Below, one piece after another: positions 42,466 to 51,432 of a DNA stretch of 64,000 bases. The notes below the pieces were generated by a model that was not told the origin of the DNA, searched no databases, and worked only from the letters and a program-made list of their open reading frames with translations. This stretch comes from Bulleidia extructa W1219. GTDB lineage: Bacteria > Bacillota_I > Bacilli_A > Erysipelotrichales > Erysipelotrichaceae. The stretch's first letter is position 1. Each line of letters starts with the position of its first letter. The stretch covers positions 186,001 to 250,000 of the forward strand of contig NZ_ADFR01000002.1 of NCBI RefSeq assembly GCF_000177375.1, in the 5' to 3' direction. The translations under genes were made by a program, and so were the position numbers.

Positions 42466-42474
42466 TGCTATAAT
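42466..42474 (+). promoter_or_regulatory. Extended -10 promoter abutting the bceR-like start codon
   Basis: TGCTATAAT with TATAAT at 42469-42474, then AGTGTC and ATG at 42481. No ribosome-binding site; leaderless candidate. Confidence 0.6.
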
Positions 42475-42480
42475 AGTGTC

Positions 42481-43137
42481 ATGAGTATCATTTATCTAGT
42501 CGAAGACGATCATGCCCTAGCCATCCAAATCCAAAAAAGTTTGGAAAGATGGGGATATCAAACTTGTTTAACGAAAAATTTTCAATGCTTGGATCAAGAA
42601 GTAAACGTTTGCCAACCGGATTTGATTTTATTGGACATTCATTTACCCTACTACGATGGTTTCTATTGGTGTGAAAAGATTCGTAAGAAGTTAAATACAC
42701 CGATTCTTTTCTTATCCAGTGCAAACGAAGAGATGAATATTATTCATGCTTTAAGTTTAGGGGGAGATGATTTTTTACAGAAGCCTTTTTCTTTGGAATT
42801 ATTGATCGCAAAAGTACAAGCTATTTTACGTAGAAGTCAAGTACATTGTGATTTTTATCAATATAAAGAACTAAAGCTAGAAGAGTTGTCTCTTTATTAT
42901 CATGAAAAAGAATTGGTTCTTTCACCAAATGAAGCGAAAATCTTAAAATGTTTGTTGAAAATAGCCCCCAAAATTTTAAAGCGAGAAGAACTGATGGATT
43001 TGCTTTGGAAAAGTGAAGATTTTGTGGATGAAAATACATTGAGCGTCAATGTATCTCGTTTGCGTAAAAAAATGGAGGAATGGGAAATTCCTTACCACAT
43101 TGAAACGATTCGAGGAATGGGGTATCGTCTTCTATGA
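42481..43137 (+). CDS. BceR-like OmpR-family response regulator
   Basis: 218 residues. Receiver domain (1-115) with phospho-acceptor Asp in LILLDIHLPYYDGF near residue 52 and the conserved Lys in FLQKPFSLELL. The C-terminal winged helix (130-218) ends in ETIRGMGYRLL. The start codon overlap with the kinase gene (TATGATTG) and the ABC genes downstream identify a peptide-antibiotic (Bce-type) module. It probably binds the palindrome at 44067-44082. Confidence 0.92.
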   Translation: MSIIYLVEDDHALAIQIQKSLERWGYQTCLTKNFQCLDQEVNVCQPDLILLDIHLPYYDGFYWCEKIRKKLNTPILFLSSANEEMNIIHALSLGGDDFLQKPFSLELLIAKVQAILRRSQVHCDFYQYKELKLEELSLYYHEKELVLSPNEAKILKCLLKIAPKILKREELMDLLWKSEDFVDENTLSVNVSRLRKKMEEWEIPYHIETIRGMGYRLL

Positions 43138-44066
43138 TTGGTTTAATTCTGCTATGGCTATTAACTCTTTTTGGAATCGGCTATTTATATCAAGTTCCCC
43201 TTGAATTTTTGGTATTAATGACTTTAACATTAATCACCTTAGGAATTCCTTTGATACTATTCCGGTATTCTTCCAAGTATAAGATTGAAAAAGAAAGAAA
43301 GCGTTTATTAAAATCCGATCATTTAGAAAGCATCGGTTTTGAAACAGTATTACCCAAAAAAGAAAGAGAGCTTTATCAACGTTATCAAGAACTCATTCAG
43401 AAAGTGCAGTCCGACAATCAGAAGATACAGAAAGAAAATCAAGCATTCTTTACGATGTGGGTTCATGAAATTAAACTTCCTTTATCCACCTTACAATTAG
43501 CTTTGGAGGAGGAAGAAAGCAACAAATTGGTTCTACAGAGTCAATTAATCAAGATGAATCAATTGGTGGATATGATGTTGATGTATGCTAAACAAAAGGA
43601 TAATCAACAGGATTTAGTGATTCGAGAAGTGAAATTAGATCATATCATCCGCCAATCCGTACAACAACTTCGTCCTTTGTTTATTCTGAATCATATTTCT
43701 TTGGAGTTAAGTGAAATAAAACAATCTGTACTAACCGATAATAAATGGCTAACTTTTATCATCAATCAGATTCTAAGCAATGCTATTAAATATAGTCCTC
43801 ATGGAAAAATACACATCTATGAACAAAATCAAGAGTTGATCATTGAAGATGATGGCTATGGAATTTCACAAGAAGATTTACCTAGAGTCTTTGAGGCCGG
43901 TTATACAGGACAAAATGGTCATCAAGGACAATATTCCAGTGGCTATGGATTATATCTTGTGTCTTTGATTTCTCATCAATTGAATCACCCTATTGTGATT
44001 GAATCTATGGTTGGAAAAGGCACAAAAGTGCATATTTGTTTTGAAAACAAGAAAGTTTTATTATAG
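43134..44066 (+). CDS. BceS-like intramembrane-sensing histidine kinase
   Basis: 310 residues. Two N-terminal helices with almost no extracellular loop (residues 2-45), the hallmark of BceS-type kinases that sense through their ABC transporter. H-box MWVHEIKLPLSTLQLAL near residue 113, N-box ILSNAIKYS near 218, G-boxes IEDDGYGIS and SSGYGLYLVS. It overlaps bceR by 4 bp. Confidence 0.93.
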   Translation: MIGLILLWLLTLFGIGYLYQVPLEFLVLMTLTLITLGIPLILFRYSSKYKIEKERKRLLKSDHLESIGFETVLPKKERELYQRYQELIQKVQSDNQKIQKENQAFFTMWVHEIKLPLSTLQLALEEEESNKLVLQSQLIKMNQLVDMMLMYAKQKDNQQDLVIREVKLDHIIRQSVQQLRPLFILNHISLELSEIKQSVLTDNKWLTFIINQILSNAIKYSPHGKIHIYEQNQELIIEDDGYGISQEDLPRVFEAGYTGQNGHQGQYSSGYGLYLVSLISHQLNHPIVIESMVGKGTKVHICFENKKVLL

Positions 44067-44082
44067 CTTACAAGATTGTAAG
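44067..44082. promoter_or_regulatory. Palindrome upstream of bceAB-like genes, candidate BceR-type operator
   Basis: CTTACAA-GA-TTGTAAG, a perfect inverted repeat directly after the kinase stop and 70 bp before the ABC transporter genes. Response regulators of this group bind inverted repeats in front of bceA; identity of the binder is inferred. Confidence 0.55.
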
Positions 44083-44091
44083 TTAATTGTT

Positions 44092-44122
44092 AGCTTCATC
44101 CATGGTGAAGCTTTTTTCTTTC
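44092..44122 (+). terminator. Terminator between the two-component and ABC genes
   Basis: AGCTTCA-TCCATGG-TGAAGCT followed by TTTTCTTTCTTTT. Confidence 0.8.
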
Positions 44123-44155
44123 TTTTAGACTAAGAGTATAAGGAGAGTAACTAAT

Positions 44156-44923
44156 ATGAGTTTATTAGAAATCAAACATGTTCAAAAAATTTATTCTTCC
44201 AAATTATCCAATCAAAAAGTCATGGCTTTGGAAGATGTGGACTTCACGGTTGAAGAAGGTGAATTTATTGCCATTATGGGAGAAAGTGGAGCCGGTAAAT
44301 CTACGTTATTAAATATCTTAGCCACTTTGGATCAACCAACCAAGGGATCTGTTATTTTAAGAGGAAATGCGTTTTCCTCCTTGCGGGAAAAAGAGTTGGC
44401 ACAATTTAGGCGAGAACATTTAGGCTTTATTTTTCAAGATTTTAATTTAATGGATACGTTAAATGTGGAAGATAACATTTACTTGCCAATGGTACTATCC
44501 AGAAGAAATTATGAAGAAATGAAAGGACGATTGGATACGATTGCTCCTATTCTGGGCATTCAAGATTTACTCAAAAAATATCCTTATGAGTTGTCAGGTG
44601 GTCAGAAACAAAGAGTGGCTGTTGCCAGAGCCATTATTACACAACCGGATTTATTGTTGGCGGATGAGCCGACCGGGGCTTTGGATTCTCATTCTTCTGC
44701 GATGCTGTTAGATTTATTTCAATCATTAAATAAAGCCGGTCAAACTATTTTAATGGTCACTCATTCCACCATGGCCGCTAGTAAAGCCAATCGTATCCTA
44801 TTTATTCGTGATGGGCATTTGTTTCACCAACTCTATCGAGGTGATTTAAATGATGAAGAACTGTATAAGAGAATCAGTGATACCATCACCTTGATGAGTG
44901 TGGGTGGTGAGCAACATGTTTAA
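44156..44923 (+). CDS. BceA-like ABC transporter ATP-binding protein
   Basis: 255 residues of the MacB/BceA ATPase group. Walker A GESGAGKSTLL near residue 42, Q-loop FIFQDFNLMD, signature ELSGGQKQRVAVARA, Walker B LLLADEPTGALDS, switch MVTHS. AGGAG ribosome-binding site. It pairs with the large permease downstream to detoxify cell-wall-active peptides such as bacitracin-type compounds. Confidence 0.94.
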   Translation: MSLLEIKHVQKIYSSKLSNQKVMALEDVDFTVEEGEFIAIMGESGAGKSTLLNILATLDQPTKGSVILRGNAFSSLREKELAQFRREHLGFIFQDFNLMDTLNVEDNIYLPMVLSRRNYEEMKGRLDTIAPILGIQDLLKKYPYELSGGQKQRVAVARAIITQPDLLLADEPTGALDSHSSAMLLDLFQSLNKAGQTILMVTHSTMAASKANRILFIRDGHLFHQLYRGDLNDEELYKRISDTITLMSVGGEQHV

Positions 44924-46967
44924 ACTATATAGTCGATTAGCCATTCAAAATATCCGTAATGATAAAAAAAGATTTTTGCCGTTTTTATTGACAATGAGTT
45001 TATTGACAGTTATGCTTTATAACTTTATGTCAATGATGAGGAATCCATATATCCTATCCGCTCATGGAGGTAGAAGTATACAACAGGTTCTTTCCTTTGG
45101 CTCTTTAGTTACCGGTATTGCCATTATCATTATTAGTTTCTATGCGTACTCTTTTGTTTTAAAAGGGCGACAAGAAGAATTTTCTTTATTAAATACATTA
45201 GGACTGGAGAAAAAACACATTCGTTCCATGGTCTTGATTGAATTGATCATGCTCTATTTAGGGACTGTTTTATTAGGAATAACCGTCGGTATATTAGTGG
45301 ATAAATTGATTTTTGCGACACTGACCGTTTTCTTAGACGGGCGAGTGCAATATGGCTTCTTTATTTCTCTTGATGCTGTTTTATGGACAACTTTGATTGT
45401 ATTAGCGTTATACGTTGGATTCTTTATCCGAACAGGATTCCAAATTCAAATGAATTCCATTTCCGGTTTACGCCAATTATCATCACAAGGCGAAAAAGAA
45501 CCAAAAGCGAAAGTCTGGTTAGCTCTTATCGGCATGATTTTCTTAGCCATTGGATATTATCAAGCGTTGACCATTACCAATCCATTGAAAGCAATTATGA
45601 ATTTTGCGATCGCCGTCGGGTCGGTTATTATAGGAACTTATTGTGTGATTACAGCCGGTTCCATCACTTATTTAAAATGGCGTAAAAAGCACAAAAAAGT
45701 ATACTATCAACCAGAACATTTCATCAATACTTCCAATCTTTTATATCGTATGAAAGCTAATGCGGTAGGCTTAGGAAATATTGCCATTCTTTCCACAATG
45801 GTCATTATCATGTTGGCCATGTCTATTTCTTTGGCTGTGGGAATCAAAAAAACGATTGATCAACAATATCCTCGCGACTATGAAATTTCAGTACTTCACA
45901 CCAATCAGGAGAAGAATGTTTCTGACGGTTATTACTTCAAAGCTATCACCGACAAAGAGGTAGACGGTTATTGGAAAGCTATTACTTCTTTAAATAAAAA
46001 ATACCATATCCAGCCAACAGACATCAGTTATTTTCGTTCTTTGGGAATTTCCGGCCTTTTAAAAAATGGAGAATTTTCTTTTGAACAGATTAACAGTGAA
46101 ACACCCATGAATACAAGTACATTAGTCCAAGTCACTTTCTTGGTACAAAGTGATTTGAATCATAGTTTTCACACTAAATTGAACTTGAAAAAGGGAGAAT
46201 TAGCTATTTATGATCCGGAAAATATATTACAAGGAAAGGATATTAATTTCTTCGGCACTAAGAAAAAATACCAAACGATTTCTAATCTGAATACCTATCT
46301 GATTGGAAATCATGACATGGATATATATAAGAAATTATATGTTGTGGTGGATAGTTTAAAAAGTTTAGAGCATGTGAATGTTTTACAATCTAACAAGAAT
46401 GGTCAGGAAAACTCCATTCCATTATCCATCAGGTATAATGGGCAATCCATTCATGACCAAAATTACATTGATGAACTGGTTCAAGTTCTTTCTAAAGAAA
46501 GTCAAACAAATTCATCAAATTTAAAAACAAGCTTTATAGTGAACTCTAAACGGATTAGCTACCGAGACTTACTAAGCTTCTATGTAGGGGTCATCTATGT
46601 ATTAGGTATGCTATCTGTATTATTTACATCCGTATCAGTTCTTGTCATCTACTACAAACAAGTCAGTGAAGGAACTAAAGATAGGGATAATTACTTGATC
46701 ATGCAAAAAGTTGGTATGGATGATGATATGATTCATAAAACCATTCGTCAACAAATTAAAATCATATTCTTTTTACCACCATTAATTGCGATTGCCCATG
46801 TGTTGGGGGCTATGAAATATATGCACTTAGTGATGAGTGTGATTGTGACTATTCCACAGATGACTTTTATTTGGATTACATTAGCCAGTCTAGGAGCTTA
46901 TTTAATATTCTTCTACATTGTATATACTTTAACGACTAGGACTTATTATGAAATTGTAAAAAGTTAA
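44916..46967 (+). CDS. BceB-like ABC transporter permease
   Basis: 683 residues starting MFKLYSRLAIQNIRNDKKRF. Ten membrane helices with two FtsX-like domains (about 55-190 and 565-680) and a large extracellular domain between helices 7 and 8 (about residues 318-555), the layout of BceB. The start at 44916 overlaps the ATPase stop. It should both export or free lipid-cycle intermediates from the peptide and signal to the BceS-like kinase. Confidence 0.92.
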   Translation: MFKLYSRLAIQNIRNDKKRFLPFLLTMSLLTVMLYNFMSMMRNPYILSAHGGRSIQQVLSFGSLVTGIAIIIISFYAYSFVLKGRQEEFSLLNTLGLEKKHIRSMVLIELIMLYLGTVLLGITVGILVDKLIFATLTVFLDGRVQYGFFISLDAVLWTTLIVLALYVGFFIRTGFQIQMNSISGLRQLSSQGEKEPKAKVWLALIGMIFLAIGYYQALTITNPLKAIMNFAIAVGSVIIGTYCVITAGSITYLKWRKKHKKVYYQPEHFINTSNLLYRMKANAVGLGNIAILSTMVIIMLAMSISLAVGIKKTIDQQYPRDYEISVLHTNQEKNVSDGYYFKAITDKEVDGYWKAITSLNKKYHIQPTDISYFRSLGISGLLKNGEFSFEQINSETPMNTSTLVQVTFLVQSDLNHSFHTKLNLKKGELAIYDPENILQGKDINFFGTKKKYQTISNLNTYLIGNHDMDIYKKLYVVVDSLKSLEHVNVLQSNKNGQENSIPLSIRYNGQSIHDQNYIDELVQVLSKESQTNSSNLKTSFIVNSKRISYRDLLSFYVGVIYVLGMLSVLFTSVSVLVIYYKQVSEGTKDRDNYLIMQKVGMDDDMIHKTIRQQIKIIFFLPPLIAIAHVLGAMKYMHLVMSVIVTIPQMTFIWITLASLGAYLIFFYIVYTLTTRTYYEIVKS

Positions 46968-47068
46968 AAGAGTGAATTCACTCTTTTTCTTGTATAAATC
47001 TTGATTCTTCTTTCTGGAAAAAACATTCAATGATAGAATAAGTGAAGAAAGAAATGAGGGAACTTGGA

Positions 47069-47884
47069 ATGGAAATAAAAGAATTGCAAGCTCATGCAAA
47101 AAATATTCGTAAAAATATTTTACGAGAAATTTTTGTAGCTCAATCAGGGCATCCTGGTGGATCGTTAGGGGCGACAGATATTCTGACGGAATTGTTTTTT
47201 GAAGTCATGGACATCAATGAAACGAATGTGAACGGAATTGATCGAGATCGGTTTGTGTTATCCAAGGGGCATACTTCTCCTTTATTGTATGCGATTTTAG
47301 TGGAAAAGGGTTTATTGGCAGATGAACAATTGGATACATTCCGTAAGATTGATTCTAAATTACAAGGGCATCCGAATATGAATTATGTACCTGGGGTGGA
47401 TATGTCTACCGGTTCATTGGGACAAGGCTTTGCGGTAGCGGACGGAATGGCTTTAGCGAATCGGTTGAATGGAAATTCACATCGCGTGTATTGTTTGATT
47501 GGAGATGGAGAATCTCAAGAAGGTGAAATCTGGGAAACAGCCATGTCGGCCGCCCACTATAAAAATGACCACTTATGTGCCATTATTGATGTCAATGGTT
47601 TACAGATTGATGGGCGTACATCGGATGTGATGAATCCAAATCCGTTGGATGAAAAGTTTAAGGCTTTTGGATGGCATGTAATTGATGTGGATGGTCATGA
47701 TTTTAAACAATTAAGAGCTGCTTTTAAAGAGGCTTCTGAAACTAAAGGTCAGCCAACAGCTATTATTGCAAAGACTATCAAAGGAAAGGGTGTTTCTTTT
47801 ATGGAAGATCAAGCCGGTTGGCATGGTAAAGCACCTAATTTAGAACAATATGAACAAGCGATTCAAGAATTAGAGGCACAATAA
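47069..47884 (+). CDS. Transketolase, N-terminal (TPP pyrophosphate-binding) subunit
   Basis: 271 residues starting MEIKELQAHAKNIRKNILRE. Half of a split transketolase. TPP/Mg site GDGESQEGEIWETAMSAAHY near residue 142 and VNGLQIDG; substrate loop QSGHPGGSLGATD near 26. The start is chosen from GAGG nine bases upstream; a GTG at 47042 is possible but would extend beyond the usual N-terminus. The downstream gene encodes the C-terminal half, overlapping by one base. Confidence 0.93.
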   Translation: MEIKELQAHAKNIRKNILREIFVAQSGHPGGSLGATDILTELFFEVMDINETNVNGIDRDRFVLSKGHTSPLLYAILVEKGLLADEQLDTFRKIDSKLQGHPNMNYVPGVDMSTGSLGQGFAVADGMALANRLNGNSHRVYCLIGDGESQEGEIWETAMSAAHYKNDHLCAIIDVNGLQIDGRTSDVMNPNPLDEKFKAFGWHVIDVDGHDFKQLRAAFKEASETKGQPTAIIAKTIKGKGVSFMEDQAGWHGKAPNLEQYEQAIQELEAQ

Positions 47885-48810
47885 TGGGAAAAGCAACAAG
47901 AGAAGCTTATGGCGAAGCATTAGCTGAATTAGTTCAGGAAAATCAAAAAATTGTTGTGTTGGATGCAGATTTAGCCGGTAGTACCAAAACCAGTTTGGCT
48001 AAAAAAGCCGTTCCGGAACGTTTCTTTGATATGGGTATTGCAGAAGCGAATATGATTGGTCATGCGGCAGGATTTGCGACCAGTGGCTATACCGCTTTCG
48101 CTTCCTCATTTGCGATGTTTTGTACAGGAAGAGCTTGGGAACAGGTACGTAATAGCGTTGCCTATCCTCATTTGAATGTTAAAATTTGTGGAACACATGC
48201 GGGTATTTCGGTTGGAGAAGATGGTGTCTCTCACCAAGCCATCGAAGATATTGCGTTGATGCGCGTTATCCCTGAAATGGAAGTGTATGTGCCCTGTGAT
48301 GCGGCTGAAACAAAAGCGGTCATTCGCTATATATCAACCACTAAAAATCCAACGTATGTACGTTTGGGACGGTCTTCTGTGAATGATGTATATGATGAAA
48401 AAGAAGTGTTTGATTTTTCAAAGCCTAAGATCATTAAAGAAGGAAAAGATGCCGTTATTTTCGCCTGCGGGGCAATGGTACAGTCTTCCCTAGAAGCGGC
48501 CAAGAAATTACAAGAAGAAGGCAAGGAGATATCAGTGGTGGATGTTTGTGCCATTAAACCTTGTTCAGAAGAAGAAATCACCAAGATTTTGAAACAATTT
48601 GAACAAGTATTCACAGCTGAAGAACATAACGTGATTGGTGGTTTAGGTGGCTTAATTGCCGAAATATCAACTAAGTCATGTCCACGTATCATTCATCGTA
48701 TTGGTATGCAAGATTGTTTTGCGGAATCCGGTAGTGCAACGGCTTTGATGAATAAATACAAATTAGATGGTGATGGCGTTTACGAAGAAGTGAAAGCGGT
48801 CTTAAAATAA
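47884..48810 (+). CDS. Transketolase, C-terminal (pyrimidine-binding) subunit
   Basis: 308 residues. Pyrimidine-binding domain (VVLDADLAGSTKTSLAKKAV, FDMGIAEANMIGHAAGFATS with the catalytic Glu) and C-terminal transketolase domain from about 190 (FACGAMVQSSLEAAKKLQEE). Together with the N-terminal half it forms one transketolase of the pentose-phosphate pathway. Split versions are common in Firmicutes and are often linked to sugar catabolic loci; the amino-sugar PTS follows on the other strand. Confidence 0.94.
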   Translation: MGKATREAYGEALAELVQENQKIVVLDADLAGSTKTSLAKKAVPERFFDMGIAEANMIGHAAGFATSGYTAFASSFAMFCTGRAWEQVRNSVAYPHLNVKICGTHAGISVGEDGVSHQAIEDIALMRVIPEMEVYVPCDAAETKAVIRYISTTKNPTYVRLGRSSVNDVYDEKEVFDFSKPKIIKEGKDAVIFACGAMVQSSLEAAKKLQEEGKEISVVDVCAIKPCSEEEITKILKQFEQVFTAEEHNVIGGLGGLIAEISTKSCPRIIHRIGMQDCFAESGSATALMNKYKLDGDGVYEEVKAVLK

Positions 48811-48857
48811 ACGGTGAATCCTCTCTTTTTAGACAAATAAGTGATGAATATGATCAG

Positions 48858-48908
48858 ACTTGATTCCTTGCTCGACAAGAAGTCAGGTCTTTTCATTTTA
48901 TTTGAACC
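48858..48908 (+). repeat. Dispersed 51-bp terminator-like repeat, copy 2
   Basis: AGACTTGATTCCTTG pairs with CAAGAAGTCAGGTCT, followed by TTTTCATTTT. It is homologous to 10365-10415, including the T-rich tail. It serves as a terminator for the transketolase genes. Confidence 0.7.
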
Positions 48909-48924
48909 ATTCCTTTCATAATAA

Positions 48925-48967
48925 AAGTGAACCTTCTAAGTTGTTATCCAACGTTTGAGGTTCACTT
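48925..48967. terminator. Bidirectional terminator between transketolase and PTS IID
   Basis: AAGTGAACCT / AGGTTCACTT stem, with T-rich tracts usable on both strands. Confidence 0.75.
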
Positions 48968-48998
48968 CATTTTTGATAAATCTTTTTTTGTTGATTCG

Positions 48999-49910
48999 TT
49001 ATTTAGAAACTGTCCAAGGCACCGGTACCAATGGTTTATAACCACCACTAACCGCCCAAATGCCAAGTGCGCAACCAACAACACCAATAATAAGAAGTAA
49101 GAAGATACACTTAGTAGGTGACCATTTCTTTTTCTTAATCAATGTGTAGCACATTAAAGTTAACGCTAATGGAATTAACGCTGGTAAAATACCATTCAAT
49201 AATGCTTGAATATCAATAAAGTTGGCAACGGATTCTTTCGTCTTTGGATCAATCTTTGTCCCATTAGGAATCATCATACCCAAAGATGTAGCCCCGTAGT
49301 TACAGGTCAAAGCCCCAACGATGAAGACTCCCAATAAAGAAGCGGCGTGTGTAAATTCACGAGCATTCTTTGTTAAGATTTCAATAGCACGTGTTCCTAA
49401 ATCATAAGACCAATACATCAACCAATAACGTAAAGCCATTTCAACACCAAATGTGATGATGAAATACAAAATAGGTCCAACGATACTACCGCTAATAGCC
49501 ATATTAGCTGTAATACCAGCTGTAATAGGCACTAATGTAAACCAGAATAAAGCATCCCCAATACCACCTAAAGGACCCATGGCCGCTGTACGTACAGCAC
49601 GAATCGAGTTAACATCAGCCTTTTGTTGTTCAAGGGATAATACAATACCCATCACGAATGTAACTAAGAATGGGTGCGTGTTAAAGAATTCCATGTTGTG
49701 CGTCATAGACGTACTTAAGTCATCTTTATTCGTATGAATTTTTTCTAACCCCGGCAAGATACTCCACAACCAACCAGCTGCCTGCATTCTTTCATAGTTG
49801 AAAGCGGCTTGTAAGTTAAGAGAACGCCAAACCATCTTATTCAAAGTTGATCTGTCTAATGGCTTAGCAGGCGTTGTATCTACATAAGCTAACACTTTAT
49901 TAGATTCCAT
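48999..49910 (-). CDS. PTS mannose/fructose/N-acetylgalactosamine-family IID component
   Basis: 303 residues starting MESNKVLAYVDTTPAKPLDR. Typical IID text: SLNLQAAFNYERMQAAGWLWSILPGLEK near residue 27 and TAAMGPLGGIGDALFWFTLVPITAG near 115; C-terminal membrane helices. Forms the sugar channel with IIC. GGAGGTGA supports the start at 49910, which overlaps the IIC stop by 11 bp; an in-frame ATG at 49940 lies inside IIC. Confidence 0.94.
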   Translation of the reverse strand: MESNKVLAYVDTTPAKPLDRSTLNKMVWRSLNLQAAFNYERMQAAGWLWSILPGLEKIHTNKDDLSTSMTHNMEFFNTHPFLVTFVMGIVLSLEQQKADVNSIRAVRTAAMGPLGGIGDALFWFTLVPITAGITANMAISGSIVGPILYFIITFGVEMALRYWLMYWSYDLGTRAIEILTKNAREFTHAASLLGVFIVGALTCNYGATSLGMMIPNGTKIDPKTKESVANFIDIQALLNGILPALIPLALTLMCYTLIKKKKWSPTKCIFLLLIIGVVGCALGIWAVSGGYKPLVPVPWTVSK

Positions 49911-50691
49911 CTGTTTCACCTCCGTTAGAAGAACCGGCACTGTTCTTAATCTTTACATTTGTTTGGTAATCAAATAAAGCAATTGCCATACCAACAAATG
50001 CTGTTAATAATAAGGTTGCTCCGGATGTTGCAGGGATGTTTCCAAAGATAGCCGCAAAAGCGAAACCGGCAAAGTAAATACCCCACATATCATTGGCTAA
50101 CATAATCTTTAATAGAACGGCAAAACCAACGTAACGCATCATTCCACCAGCAGCACCTAAGCCAGCCATTACCCAAGAATAGTTTTCTTTGAAAGCAGAT
50201 AAAGCCTCACCGGCAGCACTTCCACCATAGTAAGCAACAATCGATAATACTGCAAATAGAGAACCTAAAATAGCCATTGAAACCAACGTAACATTTGTGA
50301 TTCCTTTTGGATTAGCTTCCGCCGCAGCCTTATCACCAGCCGCCATGAAGTAAGACATAACGGTAAAGGTTAATGTAACCACATATTGACCGAAAACCGA
50401 GAAAATAACAGCTAAGCCTAAAGCTTCTTCTACTGCCAAGTGTGACTTAACAGCGAAAATCATTGCAACGACCCCACCTAAAACGGCGTTTGGTGGCTGA
50501 GCTCCGCCAACAGGCATGTTACCAACCATCATCAATTCATAAGTACCACCAACGACCAGACCGGTCTTAATGTCACCTAAGATTGCCCCAATAATTGGAC
50601 AAGCGATGATAGGACGATATAACAATTCTGTTAACGAGAATTGGTCAATCGCAAAGATGAATGTAACAATTGCAAGTAATACAACTTCCAT
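49900..50691 (-). CDS. PTS mannose/fructose/N-acetylgalactosamine-family IIC component
   Basis: 263 residues, mostly membrane. RPIIACPIIGAILGDIKTGL near residue 28 and GGTYELMMVGNMPVGGAQPPN near 48 are IIC signatures. AGGAGG ribosome-binding site. Second gene of IIB-IIC-IID. Confidence 0.94.
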   Translation of the reverse strand: MEVVLLAIVTFIFAIDQFSLTELLYRPIIACPIIGAILGDIKTGLVVGGTYELMMVGNMPVGGAQPPNAVLGGVVAMIFAVKSHLAVEEALGLAVIFSVFGQYVVTLTFTVMSYFMAAGDKAAAEANPKGITNVTLVSMAILGSLFAVLSIVAYYGGSAAGEALSAFKENYSWVMAGLGAAGGMMRYVGFAVLLKIMLANDMWGIYFAGFAFAAIFGNIPATSGATLLLTAFVGMAIALFDYQTNVKIKNSAGSSNGGETDGI

Positions 50692-50762
50692 CTTTCCATC
50701 CTCCTAAAATATTTGGAAATTCTTTGCAGAAACGCTCCTTATGTATGTAATCCTCTTACTAC

Positions 50763-51239
50763 CTATTTAAAAAGTTTGCTTAGATCTTCAGCACCTTCTT
50801 GAGGTACACGGCGAATTTCTAATTCAACTCCTAATTCTTGTAGGCGTTTAAAAGTAGCCACATCTGCATCATTGACAGCAACACTTCCTACCACTTGTCG
50901 TTTTCCTTCCGACATGTGCATATTCCCAATGTTGACTTTTTTAATTGGAACTCCACCTTCTACTAATTTCAAAACATCTTGAGGTGTTTCACAAATCAAA
51001 AAAATATGTTGTGATGGAGAGGCTTTGTGAATGGTTGTGATGGTCTTCTCCAAAGTCCAATATCTCGTTTGAGCATAAGAAGGAGCCGCCATATCCATCA
51101 ATCCTTGGCGGAAACTATTCCCCGCCACCTCATCATTGGCTACCAACAACAGATTAGCCCCAATCGAACCAGACCATTGTGTTGCTACTTGGCCATGAAT
51201 CAGTCGGTTATCAATTCTAGTTAAAACTATATCCGGCAT
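50763..51239 (-). CDS. PTS mannose-family IIB component
   Basis: 158 residues starting MPDIVLTRIDNRLIHGQVAT. The phosphorylated His is residue 15 in DNRLIHGQV. It passes phosphate from IIA to the sugar. The start at 51239 has AAAGGATG upstream; the ATG at 51269 lies before it. First gene of the operon, directly downstream of the cre site. Confidence 0.94.
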   Translation of the reverse strand: MPDIVLTRIDNRLIHGQVATQWSGSIGANLLLVANDEVAGNSFRQGLMDMAAPSYAQTRYWTLEKTITTIHKASPSQHIFLICETPQDVLKLVEGGVPIKKVNIGNMHMSEGKRQVVGSVAVNDADVATFKRLQELGVELEIRRVPQEGAEDLSKLFK

Positions 51240-51270
51240 AAAAACATCCTTTCTAAACATGTAATACACT

Positions 51271-51284
51271 TGTAAGCGTTTCCT
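51271..51284. promoter_or_regulatory. cre site controlling the PTS genes
   Basis: TGTAAGCGTTTCCT matches the CcpA consensus TGWAARCGYTWNCW at every position. It lies about 32 bp upstream of the IIB start codon, a position suited to repression of the sugar PTS when preferred carbon sources are present. Confidence 0.75.
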
Positions 51285-51432
51285 TAGCTATATAGTAACA
51301 CCCTTTTCCCCATCCTATTTACATTTTTTTACACAATTTGTATATTTTTCGGTAAAAAAAGAAACAAAATTAATCATTTATACTCCGATTCAATCAAATT
51401 AATCTTTAAAATAAATATGGAGGTTTTCGATT

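Noticed and set aside
48327-48692. 121-codon minus-strand frame inside the transketolase C-terminal gene
   Set aside because: Antisense shadow of a conserved enzyme gene.
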